The notes beneath the pieces were generated by a model. It had not been told where the DNA came from, did no database searches, and saw nothing but the letters and a program-made list of their open reading frames with translations. Both the position numbers and the translations under genes were made by a program. Of a DNA stretch of 64,000 bases, positions 42,551 to 51,999 are shown in pieces (within the stretch, counting starts at the first letter, position 1; every line of letters starts with the position of its first letter). The DNA is from an uncultured Clostridia bacterium (GTDB lineage Bacteria > Bacillota > Clostridia > Lachnospirales > CAG-274): positions 1-64,000 of the forward strand of contig CANQIA010000009.1 in assembly GCA_947624015.1 (NCBI GenBank), in the 5' to 3' direction.

Positions 42551-42579
42551 TTCCTTTTTATAGTAATGTATGGTATAAT
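42551..42579 (+). promoter_or_regulatory. Promoter of the amidase gene
   Basis: Perfect -10 TATAAT (42574-42579) with TGG just upstream (extended -10), 17-base spacer, and a poor -35 TTCCTT. This suggests dependence on an activator. Confidence 0.6.
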
Positions 42580-42607
42580 AACGATATATAAAAGGGAGAG
42601 TGATAAA

Positions 42608-44161
42608 ATGAGGTCAAAAAGGATAATAGCTTTTATTGTTTGTCTTGCGCTTATTATGCCTAATATGGTATTTGCTTCCAATAACAAGTATATTACTCTT
42701 AATCTGAGATACGATTATCAAGATCACTATTACAATGCAGAGGAAGTATTTGTGGAAATAGACGGCAAAAGGCTTACGGATCTGCCTATGCCGCCCATTA
42801 TATTAAACGGATATTCACTGGTACCTGCAAGAGAGGTTTTTGAAGGCTTGGGGGCAAAGGTAGTATGGCAAAAGGAAGTGGAACAGGTATATGTGACCTA
42901 TGGCAGCAATAAAGTCATGATCCCTATTGGTTCCTCAAAGGCATATGTAAACGGCGAGGCTCATACAATGCAGACGGTAGCCCGAATAATAAATAACAAG
43001 ACCATGATACCCCTCAGATTTGTATCGACAGCATTAGGCTTTGATATAAACTGGGATAAGGATACCAGGATCGCCAATATCATTACAGATAAGAAGGTAA
43101 CCGAAAAAACTACGGTCACTACAACGAAGGCAACTACCACAACCACTAAGGCAACTACCACAACAACCACAACCATAGAAACCACCACGGAAAAGACTAC
43201 TGCCGCCGTTACGGAAAAGAAAACTGAAACAACTACAAAAAAAGCGGCAAACACTTCTTCCGGCGGAGCTTCATCAGCCGTGGCAAAGGGCAACTTCGGA
43301 TATGATTATGACAACGACCGCCTGTTTATAAAAAATACATCGGGCGCTATAAATATTTCAAACATAATACACTATGACGATTATTACGACCTTAATTATA
43401 CCTGCGAGATCCCTGTTAATCTTTCATCGATTATAAATACCGAAACATTTGATCCTCAGTCGGAAAAAATAAGCAAGTGTACCGTTACGGTAACGCCTCA
43501 GAAGACCTCGGTCTCATTTGACGAAAATATGATACTTGCAATGAATATAACTCAGGAAAACGGATATGTGTATTTCAGTCCCGTATTTCCAAAGGAAAAG
43601 TATGATAAGATAATAGTATTGGACGCAGGTCACGGAGGAGGAGATCCGGGAGCCCAGGCAAACGGTCTTGTGGAAAAGGATCTTACACTGAAAATGCTGT
43701 TAAGCGCCAAGAAGAAATTCGATCATGACGGTAAGATAAAGTGTTATGTTTCAAGAGCAACGGATGTATATCCAAGCTTTGACGACAGGACAGATCTTGC
43801 CAATGAAGTAGGCGATGCATTTATATCGATACATATCAACTCAGCTACCAATACAACGGCTACAGGTACGGAGACATACAGCCTTTATCCCAACGATCAG
43901 GGCAACGGGCTTACAAGCTATATCCTTGCGGAAGAAATGCTTGATCAGCTCCTTGAAAAGCTGGGTACCGTAAACCGAAAGGTAAAAAGCGAAAATTGGA
44001 TAGTGCTGAGACAGTCCGTTGTTCCCGCTACCCTTATAGAAATAGGATTTATAAGCAATTCCGGGGAAGCCGCTATGATGAACAACAATACGGACACGGT
44101 AGGACAGGCAATATATGACGGCGTAACAAAGCTGTTTAACGAATATCCGCCTGTGAGATAA
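42608..44161 (+). CDS. N-acetylmuramoyl-L-alanine amidase with stalk-like domain
   Basis: 517 residues from ATG 42608 (SD GGGAGAG). A signal peptide ends near 25 (MVFAS). Residues about 45-160 match the copper-amine-oxidase N-terminal-like wall-binding domain (GYSLVPAREVFEGLGAKVVW, MIPLRFVSTALGFDINWD). A Thr-rich linker follows (about 165-215, low complexity). The C-terminal Amidase_3 domain has IVLDAGHGGGDPGA (zinc His), the zinc Glu, SIHINSA (zinc His) and TLIEIGFISN (catalytic Glu). It cuts the amide between MurNAc and the peptide. Confidence 0.95.
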   Translation: MRSKRIIAFIVCLALIMPNMVFASNNKYITLNLRYDYQDHYYNAEEVFVEIDGKRLTDLPMPPIILNGYSLVPAREVFEGLGAKVVWQKEVEQVYVTYGSNKVMIPIGSSKAYVNGEAHTMQTVARIINNKTMIPLRFVSTALGFDINWDKDTRIANIITDKKVTEKTTVTTTKATTTTTKATTTTTTTIETTTEKTTAAVTEKKTETTTKKAANTSSGGASSAVAKGNFGYDYDNDRLFIKNTSGAINISNIIHYDDYYDLNYTCEIPVNLSSIINTETFDPQSEKISKCTVTVTPQKTSVSFDENMILAMNITQENGYVYFSPVFPKEKYDKIIVLDAGHGGGDPGAQANGLVEKDLTLKMLLSAKKKFDHDGKIKCYVSRATDVYPSFDDRTDLANEVGDAFISIHINSATNTTATGTETYSLYPNDQGNGLTSYILAEEMLDQLLEKLGTVNRKVKSENWIVLRQSVVPATLIEIGFISNSGEAAMMNNNTDTVGQAIYDGVTKLFNEYPPVR

Positions 44162-44169
44162 GCATTATA

Positions 44170-44197
44170 AAAGGGCGCTAATGCGGCGCCCTTTTTT
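44170..44197. terminator. Terminator between the amidase and ribH
   Basis: AAGGGCGC, loop TAATGCG, GCGCCCTT then TTTTT. The A-tract on the left lets it serve the converging riboflavin operon too. Confidence 0.88.
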
Positions 44198-44231
44198 ACA
44201 TACATCATAAGGATCGAGCAAAAAGCCGAGT

Positions 44232-44705
44232 TTAAAAGCGATTATCTATATTACCCATCAGGTTTGCCATTTCAATGGCGGAGACTGCTGCGTCAAAGCC
44301 CTTATTTCCTGCCTTTGTGCCGGCTCTTTCCACAGCCTGTTCAATATTATCCGTAGTAACGATACCGAATATAACAGGTACGCCTGTATCAAGTCCGACA
44401 TTTGCAATGCCCTTTGAGACCTCTGCGCAAACATGGTCATAGTGACTTGTGGCGCCTCTTATTACGGCTCCTACGCATACAACAGCGTCATATTTGCCGC
44501 TTTTTGCAAGCTTTTGGGCTGTAAGAGGTATTTCAAAGGCGCCGGGTACCCATACGAGAAATATATCATCCGCCTTAACACCATGCCTTATAAAAGCGTC
44601 TTCTGCGCCGGATACAAGCTTATTGACTATAAACTCGTTGAATCGTGACGCCACTATGACGAATTTTTTGCCGCTGCCCAATAAATTTCCTTCAATTGTC
44701 TTCAT
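44232..44705 (-). CDS. ribH: Lumazine synthase
   Basis: 157 residues. [14 protein letters not shown] at the front, [15 protein letters not shown] near 52, [18 protein letters not shown] (with the catalytic His) near 80, and [18 protein letters not shown]. It condenses the pyrimidine product of RibD with dihydroxybutanone phosphate from RibB to lumazine. Last gene of the riboflavin operon, 12 bases after ribBA. Confidence 0.97.
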   Translation of the reverse strand: MKTIEGNLLGSGKKFVIVASRFNEFIVNKLVSGAEDAFIRHGVKADDIFLVWVPGAFEIPLTAQKLAKSGKYDAVVCVGAVIRGATSHYDHVCAEVSKGIANVGLDTGVPVIFGIVTTDNIEQAVERAGTKAGNKGFDAAVSAIEMANLMGNIDNRF

Positions 44706-44717
44706 TTTTATTTCCTC

Positions 44718-45911
44718 CTATAAATTCAATATATGTCCCATTTTTTCTTGTTTGGTATGCATGTATATATCGGCGTCTTTACTGTAATTTACAATAATGG
44801 GTATCCTTTCGGTTATTTCCGTTCCCAGCGCCTTAAGTTTATTTATTTTATCGGGATTGTTGGTCATAAGCTGTATTTTGCTTACTCCCAGATCTTTCAG
44901 TATTTCTGCCGCTCTGTTATATTCACGCATATCATCGGGGAAGCCAAGAGCAATATTTGCCTCTACGGTATCCATGCCTTGTCTTTGCAGTTCATATGCC
45001 TTAAGCTTGTTTATAAGACCTATGCCACGACCCTCCTGCCGCATATATATGAGAACGCCTCTGCCTTTTTCTCCTATACGCCGCATTGCCTCGTCATACT
45101 GCTGACCGCAGTCGCATTTTACCGATCCCAAAGCATCTCCCGTAAGACATTCGGAATGTATCCTGCAAAGAACGGGCTTGCCGTTTGCTATATCTCCCAT
45201 GTACATAGCTATATGCTCCTTTCCCGTAATGCTGTCCACATAACCGTTTATATTAAAAATGCCGTATTTTGTAGGGAGTATTGTAGATACCTCTTTTTTT
45301 AGCGCCTTTTTTGTTATGTATTCTATAAGGTCGGCTATGGTAATTAGCTTAAAATCGTATTTTTGTCTAAGGATTTCCACATCATTTATCCTTGCCATAG
45401 TGCCGTCGTCTTTCATTATCTCACAGCATATGCCACAGGGTACAAGTCCTGCCAGTTTGCATATGTCGACGGTAGCCTCGGTATGACCGTTCCTTTCAAG
45501 AACGCCCTTTGGCTTGGCAAGAAGGGGAAACATATGCCCCGGTCGTCTAAAGTCAGAGGGCTTTGAACTGCCGTCTGCAAACTTAACAGCCGTTACGGCT
45601 CTTTCGTCGGCAGATATGCCCGTTGTTGTGGATATATGGTCAACGGATACGGTAAAAGCTGTGCAGTGATTATCGGTATTGTGTACTGCCATTTGAGGAA
45701 GTTCAAGCCTTTTGATAATGTCCTCATCGGAGGGAAGACATATAAGTCCTTTGCCATAAGAAGCCATAAAATTAATGGTTTGAGGGGTGCAAAGCTGAGC
45801 GGAAGCTATAAGATCGCATTCGTTTTCCCTGTCTTCATCATCAGCCACAATTATAATATTCCCCTGTCTTATCTCTTCAACAGCTTCTTCCACAGTATTT
45901 TTATTTATCAT
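44718..45911 (-). CDS. ribBA: DHBP synthase / GTP cyclohydrolase II fusion
   Basis: 397 residues. The RibB half (1-200) has DDEDRENECDLIASAQL, the family's acidic metal-binding motif, and HMFPLLAKPKGVLERNGHTEA. The RibA half has ECLTGDALGSVKCDCGQQ (zinc Cys) and MRQEGRGIGLINKLKAYELQ. One chain makes both precursors, dihydroxybutanone phosphate and the GTP-derived pyrimidine. Normal length for a complete bifunctional protein. Confidence 0.97.
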   Translation of the reverse strand: MINKNTVEEAVEEIRQGNIIIVADDEDRENECDLIASAQLCTPQTINFMASYGKGLICLPSDEDIIKRLELPQMAVHNTDNHCTAFTVSVDHISTTTGISADERAVTAVKFADGSSKPSDFRRPGHMFPLLAKPKGVLERNGHTEATVDICKLAGLVPCGICCEIMKDDGTMARINDVEILRQKYDFKLITIADLIEYITKKALKKEVSTILPTKYGIFNINGYVDSITGKEHIAMYMGDIANGKPVLCRIHSECLTGDALGSVKCDCGQQYDEAMRRIGEKGRGVLIYMRQEGRGIGLINKLKAYELQRQGMDTVEANIALGFPDDMREYNRAAEILKDLGVSKIQLMTNNPDKINKLKALGTEITERIPIIVNYSKDADIYMHTKQEKMGHILNL

Positions 45912-45923
45912 ACAAATGCCTCC

Positions 45924-46550
45924 TTAAAAACCGTTTTTTATTAAAAGCTCCATATCCAAGGGCTTATTGTTCGCTTTATATGTCAAAAGCCTTTCAACAT
46001 ATTTACCTATTAAATCTGTTTCAATGTTAATTATATCTCCTATCCTTTTTTCCAAAAGCGTTGTTTCCGACAGAGTATGGGGTATTACCGAAACACTGAA
46101 GTGACTGCTGCCTACATTTGCTACCGTAAGACTTATACCGTCCAAGGCAACGGAGCCTTTCATTACTATACCTTTCAGTATCGTATCATCTGCCGATATT
46201 GTATACCATTGGGCGATACCGTCTTTTTTAATATGGGTTATTTTTCCCGTGCCGTCTATATGACCGCTTACAATATGACCGCCAAAACGTCCGTTTGCCG
46301 ACATTGCTCTTTCAAGGTTTACATTGCAGCCCGTATTTAAAAGCCCCAAATTGCTGCGACTTAGTGTTTCATTCATAATATCAAGAGTTATTGTATTTGC
46401 AGAATTTTCCGTAACGGTAAGACACACTCCGTTTACGGCTATGCTGTCGCCTATACAAATGCCTTCTGATATTTTGCCGACTTCCAGCTTAAGCTTGGAA
46501 GAGTTCTTGTACTTGATATTCCCTATCTCTTCAATTATTCCTGTGAACAT
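45924..46550 (-). CDS. ribE: Riboflavin synthase alpha chain
   Basis: 208 residues from ATG 46550 (TACGGAG 9 bases upstream); an in-frame ATG at 46559 is less well spaced. MFTGIIEEIGNI and the internal repeat of the lumazine-binding domain (DSIAVNGVCLTV, SVALDGISLTVANV) are diagnostic. It dismutates lumazine to riboflavin. Its start lies inside the end of ribD. Confidence 0.96.
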   Translation of the reverse strand: MFTGIIEEIGNIKYKNSSKLKLEVGKISEGICIGDSIAVNGVCLTVTENSANTITLDIMNETLSRSNLGLLNTGCNVNLERAMSANGRFGGHIVSGHIDGTGKITHIKKDGIAQWYTISADDTILKGIVMKGSVALDGISLTVANVGSSHFSVSVIPHTLSETTLLEKRIGDIINIETDLIGKYVERLLTYKANNKPLDMELLIKNGF

Positions 46551-47613
46551 AGCTGACATCTCCGTATATGATATGATCTTTGCCTACTTTTTTTATTTTT
46601 GTATTCTCAAGCTCAATGGCGTTATCCATCAGCCGTATCCCTTGTCCTTCAACGGGAGTTTTTGCATTTTCTCCTCCTATTATTTTAGGGGCAATAAAAA
46701 ATACCGCCTTGTCTATAAGTTCCTCCGAAAGCATTGAATAATTCAGAGTGCCGCCGCCCTCTAAAAGTATGCTGTCTATTTTCATTTCCGCCAGCCTTGT
46801 CATAAGCTCCTTAAGATCGACTTTATCCTTGCTGTGAGTAATGATCGTTTTGACTCCCATTTCTTCAAGAGCTTTTTTCTTTGCCATATCGCAGCCTTCG
46901 GCGGCGCCTATTATACATTGTCCCTTAAGTGCATTTGCATCAAGGGGTATACTGAGCTTAGAATCCACAATTATCTTGATCGGATCCATACCGTTTTCTA
47001 TACGGCACGTAAGGAGAGGGTCGTCTGCGATCACAGTATTTATACCGACCATTATGCCTTTAAGCTCATGGCGCATAATGTGTACCATACGGCGGGCTTC
47101 TTCGCCCGTTATCCATTTTGAATCGCCTGTATAGGTGGCTATCTTTCCGTCAAGGGTCATGGCTGCTTTAAGCACCACATAGGGCATATGCTTTTCGATA
47201 TATTTGAAAAATATCGGATTTATTGCTTTGCATTCTGCCTCCATAACGCCTATCGCCACTTCAATGCCTGCATTTTTAAGCATTTCTGCACCCTTGCCCG
47301 ATACCTTTGGATTTGTGTCCAAGGAGCCTATGTACACCTTTTTGATGCCTTCTTTTATTATTCTTTCGGCGCAGGGAGGCGTTTTGCCATAGTGGGAGCA
47401 AGGCTCCAAGGTAACATACATTTCGGCGCCTTGCGGACTTTCGGTACAGCTTTCAAGGGCATTTATCTCGGCATGGGCTTCGCCGTATTTTTTATGATAG
47501 CCTTCTCCTATTATTCTGTTATTTTTCACTATAACGGCGCCTACCATAGGGTTTGTGGACACATAGCCGGCGCCTTTTTTTGCCAGATATATTGCACGCT
47601 TCATATATTCCAT
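46531..47613 (-). CDS. ribD: Bifunctional riboflavin deaminase/reductase
   Basis: 360 residues. The N-terminal deaminase has HAEINAL near 47 and EPCSHYGKTPPC near 71, the zinc site. The C-terminal reductase has LKAAMTLDGKIATYTGDSKWIT near 147 and LLEGGGTLNYSML near 280. It performs the second and third steps of riboflavin synthesis. ATG behind AAGGAGG; first gene under the FMN riboswitch. Confidence 0.97.
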   Translation of the reverse strand: MEYMKRAIYLAKKGAGYVSTNPMVGAVIVKNNRIIGEGYHKKYGEAHAEINALESCTESPQGAEMYVTLEPCSHYGKTPPCAERIIKEGIKKVYIGSLDTNPKVSGKGAEMLKNAGIEVAIGVMEAECKAINPIFFKYIEKHMPYVVLKAAMTLDGKIATYTGDSKWITGEEARRMVHIMRHELKGIMVGINTVIADDPLLTCRIENGMDPIKIIVDSKLSIPLDANALKGQCIIGAAEGCDMAKKKALEEMGVKTIITHSKDKVDLKELMTRLAEMKIDSILLEGGGTLNYSMLSEELIDKAVFFIAPKIIGGENAKTPVEGQGIRLMDNAIELENTKIKKVGKDHIIYGDVSYVHRNN

Positions 47614-47671
47614 TGTAACATCCTCCTTATAAGGCAGGTGGTCTTTACCACAGTACCTATGACCTTATTGC

Positions 47672-47700
47672 AAAAAAATATCCCCGAAAATTTCAGGGAT
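47672..47700 (-). terminator. Second leader hairpin of the riboflavin operon
   Basis: On the gene strand: ATCCC-T-GAAA, then TTTC-G-GGGAT followed by ATTTTTTTG. A second terminator-like hairpin between the riboswitch terminator and ribD. Confidence 0.6.
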
Positions 47701-47708
47701 AAATAAAA

Positions 47709-47737
47709 TAAAAAAACTGAGCGTTTATGCTCAGGAA
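47709..47737 (-). terminator. Riboswitch-controlled terminator
   Basis: On the gene strand: CTGAGC, loop ATAAAC, GCTCAG, then TTTTTTT. It is 18 bases after the FMN aptamer. Confidence 0.85.
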
Positions 47738-47755
47738 TTTATATCTGTGTATATC

Positions 47756-47858
47756 TTCTTTCATCCAGACTTTACTGTCGGCTCCGTAATTGCAACGGAT
47801 CATGCCATAAGGCTCGTGGGCTTTACCACCGGTATGGAATTTCACCAATCCCTGAAGA
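47756..47858 (-). ncRNA. FMN riboswitch (RFN element)
   Basis: Gene-strand landmarks occur in the expected order: GGTGAAATTCC, ACCGGTGGTAAAGCCC, CGAGCC, ATTACGGAGCCGACAGT, AGTCTGGATGAAAGAAG. FMN binding should favour the downstream terminator(s) and switch off ribD-ribE-ribBA-ribH. After the terminators, an ATAAGG/CCTTAT pairing close to the ribD ribosome site could add translational control. Confidence 0.96.
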
Positions 47859-47904
47859 CAAATATGTACTTGTTAATATAAGTATAGCACTATACGGAAG
47901 TTTG

Positions 47905-48558
47905 TCAATACATATTTTTTAATATTTTTCCGCTTTTTAAGTGAAGCTCCGTATGATATTCTATATAGTCGTATAAAAAATGCCAAAGCTCCTTGATATA
48001 GCTATCCTCCAGAGTAAATGAAAAAATACTGTCCATATCCTTTTGCTGAACGTAATTTATAGCGTATTTAACGGCTTCGCTCAATGAGGAGATACTGCCG
48101 TCATCCGTATCGGGACGATAGCCCATGTATTCCATAAGCTTTAAAAGATATATACAGGAGGTAAGCTTTATGTCACAATTGTCGGAACACAATTTCTTAA
48201 GGGTTTTAATGGTAAGCAAAAGCGTGTTGTTATCGGCTACCTCCTCCAGAAAGGATCGGTCTATAAGCTCTGTAAAATATGAAGCGAACACAGTTTTTTC
48301 ATAGTCGTTCCTAAGAGCGTAGAAGTTGTCTATAACATCGGCGGATATAAGCGTAGGCGTTTTTGATGCGGTGCGTATTACAAAATCTCCGTATGTAAAC
48401 AGGGCGGTCGCTGCAAGGAATTTACTTTTAGTATTCCTTGCGCCCTTGCAAAAAACAGATATTTTACCTATGTCCTTTGCGAATATGGTTATAAATTTAT
48501 CAGCTTCGCCCGAAAAATTCTCCCGTATCACAAGACCCCTTATTTTCTCCGCCGCCAT
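47905..48558 (-). CDS. recO: DNA repair protein RecO
   Basis: 217 residues from ATG 48558 (SD GGGTGA); longer upstream starts would run through yqzL. EKIRGLVIRENFSGEADKFITIFAKDIGKISVFCKGARN is the OB-fold N-terminus of RecO. The helical C-terminal part follows, with no complete zinc CxxC set visible. It loads RecA on SSB-coated DNA. Gene order era-yqzL-recO is typical for Firmicutes. Confidence 0.93.
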   Translation of the reverse strand: MAAEKIRGLVIRENFSGEADKFITIFAKDIGKISVFCKGARNTKSKFLAATALFTYGDFVIRTASKTPTLISADVIDNFYALRNDYEKTVFASYFTELIDRSFLEEVADNNTLLLTIKTLKKLCSDNCDIKLTSCIYLLKLMEYMGYRPDTDDGSISSLSEAVKYAINYVQQKDMDSIFSFTLEDSYIKELWHFLYDYIEYHTELHLKSGKILKNMY

Positions 48559-48646
48559 TATTTTCACCCTTTTTATATTCTTTGTATGCCATAAATGCAT
48601 CTATATTGCCGCTTGTTTTAAATATATTCCAGAAAAAATCGTTCAT
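48500..48646 (-). CDS. yqzL: YqzL-like small protein
   Basis: 48 residues. MNDFFWNIFKTSGNIDAFMAYKEYKK matches the YqzL family (FxWxxFxxTGxIxAYxxYKE), which sits between era and recO in Firmicutes. ATG behind AGGAATTC, weak. The 3' end overlaps recO in another frame. Function unknown. Its C-terminal extension after YKEYKK is longer than usual. Confidence 0.8.
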   Translation of the reverse strand: MNDFFWNIFKTSGNIDAFMAYKEYKKGENNGGGENKGSCDTGEFFGRS

Positions 48647-48713
48647 AAGAATTCCTCCCTATGATAATATTTTCTGTATATGCTTTTATTATATTCTATT
48701 TAAAAAATGGAAG

Positions 48714-49619
48714 TTATATATTCTTAAAGTCGTAGCCAAAATTCTTAAGGAGAAAATCGCTGTCACGCCAGTCCTTTTTTACCTTTATCCATATCTGTAA
48801 ATTGATGCGGGTCCCTAAAAATCTCTGTATATCACGCCTTGCGTTTGAGCCTATTTTTTTAAGCATGGTTCCCTGCTTGCCTATTATAATACCCTTGTGG
48901 CTGTCCTTCTCACAGTATATGGTGGCTTCGATATCCATAATATCCTTATCCTTTCTCTCCTTCATAGAGGTTATTTCCACAGCTATGCCGTGAGGTATCT
49001 CATCCTGAAGAAGATAAAGAGCCTTTTCTCTTATTATTTCGGCAACAAGCTGTCGCTCGGGCTGATCCGTTATCATATCCGCAGGAAAATACTGAGGTCC
49101 TTCGGGCAGATATTTTTCTATATTGCTCATAAGCAATTCCTTGTTCAGACCTTTAAGTGCCGATATAGGTATTATCTCTTTAAAATCGTATTCTTGCCTG
49201 TAAGCGTCTATTACCTTTAAAAGCTGTTCCTTTTTAACGGTATCTATCTTATTGATAACAAGGAAAACAGGGGTCTTTACATTTTTGAGCCTGTCCAGTA
49301 TGGCTTTGTCGCTGTCCTTTATCTTTTCATAGGGCTCTATCAGATAGAGTACAAGATCTATGTCGTTAAGAGAATTTTCGGCGCTTTTTACCATATAATT
49401 TCCCAGCTTTGACTTAGGGTCGTGTATACCGGGAGTGTCTATAAAAATTACCTGAAAGCTGTCTGTTGTAAGTATAGTCTGTATTTTGTTCCTTGTAGTC
49501 TGAGGCTTATTTGAAATTATGGAAATTTTTTCTCCAATAAGGCTGTTCATAAGTGTGGACTTGCCTACGTTTGGTCTTCCTATAAGCGAAACAAAGCCCG
49601 ATTTGAAATTATTTGTCAT
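48714..49619 (-). CDS. era: GTPase Era
   Basis: 301 residues. G1 GRPNVGKSTLMN, switch region ISNKPQTTRNKIQTI, G3 DTPGIH, G4 NKIDTV, then a C-terminal KH domain (IIGKQGTMLKKIGSNARRDIQRFLG). It binds 16S rRNA and helps 30S maturation. Overlaps the glycosylase gene by 11 bases. Confidence 0.97.
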   Translation of the reverse strand: MTNNFKSGFVSLIGRPNVGKSTLMNSLIGEKISIISNKPQTTRNKIQTILTTDSFQVIFIDTPGIHDPKSKLGNYMVKSAENSLNDIDLVLYLIEPYEKIKDSDKAILDRLKNVKTPVFLVINKIDTVKKEQLLKVIDAYRQEYDFKEIIPISALKGLNKELLMSNIEKYLPEGPQYFPADMITDQPERQLVAEIIREKALYLLQDEIPHGIAVEITSMKERKDKDIMDIEATIYCEKDSHKGIIIGKQGTMLKKIGSNARRDIQRFLGTRINLQIWIKVKKDWRDSDFLLKNFGYDFKNI

Positions 49620-50178
49620 TTGAAGTAACCTCTTTTAATCTATCTCTGATCTCCTTAAAGTCCTCCCAAGCCTCTCTCTTTTTTTGCAAGGTCTCATCTC
49701 TGAGAAGGGCGGAGGGATGATATGTAGCGATAATATCGATACCTTTTTTATTATACCATATACCTCGCTGTTTCGTTATCCGAAAATCCGGAGATATTAT
49801 GGACTGAGCTGCTATCCTGCCCAGACACACTATTATCTGCGGTCTTATAAGCTTGAACTGTTGTCTTAAATATACTATACATGCTTCTCTTTCCATTGGA
49901 AGAGGATCTCTGTTTCCCGGCGGTCTGCATTTTACTATATTTGCAATATATACATTATCTCTTGTAAGGTCTATGGCGGCAAGCATTTTGTCAAGAAGCT
50001 GTCCTGCCGCTCCTACAAAGGGGATGCCTTGTATATCCTCGTTATAGCCCGGTCCTTCTCCGACGAAAAGTATTTTGCTGTTTTTATTGCCTGTGCCTAC
50101 GACTACATTTGTCCTGGTCTCACACAGAGGACAGCGTTTGCAGGAATTACATGCGGCATATAATTCATCCCAAGTCAT
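49609..50178 (-). CDS. Family 4 uracil-DNA glycosylase (Fe-S)
   Basis: 189 residues. The N-terminus has several Cys (CNSCKRCPLC), then FVGEGPGYNEDIQGIPFVGAAG, the water-activating GEGPG loop and substrate pocket, IVKCRPPGNRDP with a further Cys, and ATYHPSALLR. The Cys pattern fits the 4Fe-4S cluster of thermophile-type (family 4) enzymes found widely in Clostridia. It removes uracil from DNA. Confidence 0.93.
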   Translation of the reverse strand: MTWDELYAACNSCKRCPLCETRTNVVVGTGNKNSKILFVGEGPGYNEDIQGIPFVGAAGQLLDKMLAAIDLTRDNVYIANIVKCRPPGNRDPLPMEREACIVYLRQQFKLIRPQIIVCLGRIAAQSIISPDFRITKQRGIWYNKKGIDIIATYHPSALLRDETLQKKREAWEDFKEIRDRLKEVTSNDK

Positions 50179-50189
50179 AGTATCCCCCC

Positions 50190-50576
50190 TTATTTATCAA
50201 GCGCAAAAGCATGGGGAAGAAGCTCAGAGACCTTATAGGCTTTGATCTCATTGTCATTGCCTACTATTATCTCCCCTTGGCTCATGAATTCCCAAATGAC
50301 CTGCCTGCATATGCCGCAGGGATAGGTAAATTTCTTGTTGTCTGAGGCTATGGCTATTTTTATTATATTCTTTCTGCCTTCGGATACCGCCTTGGCAATA
50401 GCTGTCCTTTCGGCGCAGATAGTGGCGCCGTAGGAGGAATTTTCCACATTGCAGCCTGTGTACACAATGCCGTCGTCGGTAAGCGCCGCTGCGCCTACCT
50501 TAAAGCCTGAGTAGGGAGCATATGCGTTTTCCTTAGCCATAAGCGCTATTTCATAAAGCTTTCTGTTTTCATCCAT
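50190..50576 (-). CDS. cdd: Cytidine deaminase
   Basis: 128 residues. GCNVENSSYGATICAERTA (zinc Cys and the proton-shuttling Glu) and PCGICRQVI (two more zinc Cys) are the complete homotetramer-type active site. It deaminates cytidine and deoxycytidine for salvage. Confidence 0.96.
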   Translation of the reverse strand: MDENRKLYEIALMAKENAYAPYSGFKVGAAALTDDGIVYTGCNVENSSYGATICAERTAIAKAVSEGRKNIIKIAIASDNKKFTYPCGICRQVIWEFMSQGEIIVGNDNEIKAYKVSELLPHAFALDK

Positions 50577-50578
50577 AT

Positions 50579-51031
50579 TTATCTCCTTAAGCCTATGCTG
50601 TTTAGTATTTCCTCCTGCTTTCGGAACATTATTTTTTCCTCCTCGGGGGTCATATGATCGTAGCCGAGAAGATGCAGCATGCTGTGAGCCGTAAGAAATC
50701 CTATTTCTCTGTCAAGGGAGTGTCCGTATTCCTCAGCCTGTTCCGTTGCCTTATCAATGCTTATGACTATATCTCCCAGATATGCCTTTGAACCGTCGGA
50801 AGGAAGCTGCTCCTTTGTAAAATCTATAAGAGGAAATGAAAGTACGTCGGTAGGTCTGTCCATATTCCTGTGCTTTAAATTAAGAGCGTGTATCTCATCA
50901 TTGTCTACTATGGTAACGCTTATCTCACAGTTATCCGTTATGCATTCATAATCAAGGACAGCCTTTATGACCTCTGTGATAAGCTTATTATTAATATTGG
51001 TATTTGTATTGTTTTGTATTAAAATATCCAT
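50579..51031 (-). CDS. ybeY: Endoribonuclease YbeY
   Basis: 150 residues. HSMLHLLGYDH is the H-x3-H-x5-H zinc motif. NRNMDRPTDVLSFPL-type segment (here KHRNMDRPTDVLSFP) is also conserved. It matures 16S rRNA and takes part in ribosome quality control. It overlaps phoH by one base. Confidence 0.96.
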   Translation of the reverse strand: MDILIQNNTNTNINNKLITEVIKAVLDYECITDNCEISVTIVDNDEIHALNLKHRNMDRPTDVLSFPLIDFTKEQLPSDGSKAYLGDIVISIDKATEQAEEYGHSLDREIGFLTAHSMLHLLGYDHMTPEEEKIMFRKQEEILNSIGLRR

Positions 51032-51999
51032 TACTTCTTACCCTTATTCTTTTTGCTTTCGTATATCTCATAGGCGTTTATTATCCTTTGTACAAGGGGA
51101 TGCCTTACAACGTCTTTGTTTGTAAGCTTATTTATGCTTATGCCTTCCACACCGCTTAGTATGCTTGTAGCTTCCATAAGTCCCGAATTTTTGCCTCTAG
51201 GAAGATCTATCTGGGTAATATCTCCCGTAATAACAGCCTTTGAGCCGTAGCCAAGACGTGTAAGGAACATTTTCATCTGCTCCGGCGTAGTATTCTGAGC
51301 CTCGTCAAGCACTATAAAGGAATTGTCAAGAGTTCTGCCTCGCATATATGCAAGAGGAGCCACCTCTATAAGTCCCTTTTCCTTGTTACGCATATAGGTC
51401 TCAGCCCCCATTATCTCATAAAGGGCGTCATAAAGAGGTCTTAAATAGGGATCCACCTTCTGCTGCAGATCTCCGGGAAGAAATCCCAGATTTTCCCCTG
51501 CCTCTATTGCCGGGCGTGTAAGTATTATCCTGTTTACATCGCCGTTTTTAAAGGCAGTGATAGCCATAGCCATGGCAAGATATGTCTTTCCCGTACCTGC
51601 AGGACCTATTCCAAACACTACGGTATTGTTTTTTATGCTGTCTATATAGCGCTTTTGTCCCAATGTTTTCGGTCTTAAAGCCTTGCCGCCTATGGTCATG
51701 CAAATAATATCGCTGTTAAGTCTGTCTATTTCCGCAGAATGCTCCTCGTTTACTTCGGTAATTATATAGTTAATGTTCTGCTCCTCTATGGGCTGCCCTG
51801 ATTTTACCAAATTTATAAGGGAATTTATTACCTGTATGGAATTTTTGACATTGTTGTTCTCTCCGCTTATGAGAATATCGTCTCCTCGGTTTATTACAGT
51901 AACGGAATATTCCTTTTGTATTTTTTTAATATTCTCATCGTAACTTCCGAAGACAGCGGAAATTATACTGCTTGGTATCTGTATTCTCTCTTGTTCCAT
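51031..51999 (-). CDS. phoH: PhoH-family ATPase
   Basis: 322 residues. An N-terminal KH-like part, then Walker A GIGPAGTGKTYLAMAMA near 132, FIVLDEAQNTTPEQMKMFLTR (Walker B, DEAQ) near 232, and GYGSKAVITGDITQIDLP. It is the usual upstream neighbour of ybeY and acts in RNA metabolism. It follows yqfD by one base. Confidence 0.95.
   Translation of the reverse strand: MEQERIQIPSSIISAVFGSYDENIKKIQKEYSVTVINRGDDILISGENNNVKNSIQVINSLINLVKSGQPIEEQNINYIITEVNEEHSAEIDRLNSDIICMTIGGKALRPKTLGQKRYIDSIKNNTVVFGIGPAGTGKTYLAMAMAITAFKNGDVNRIILTRPAIEAGENLGFLPGDLQQKVDPYLRPLYDALYEIMGAETYMRNKEKGLIEVAPLAYMRGRTLDNSFIVLDEAQNTTPEQMKMFLTRLGYGSKAVITGDITQIDLPRGKNSGLMEATSILSGVEGISINKLTNKDVVRHPLVQRIINAYEIYESKKNKGKK

Noticed and set aside
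42961..43293. Leftward Val-rich ORF of 110 codons
   Set aside because: It is the antisense of the Thr-rich (ACN) linker of the amidase, a well-known composition artefact.
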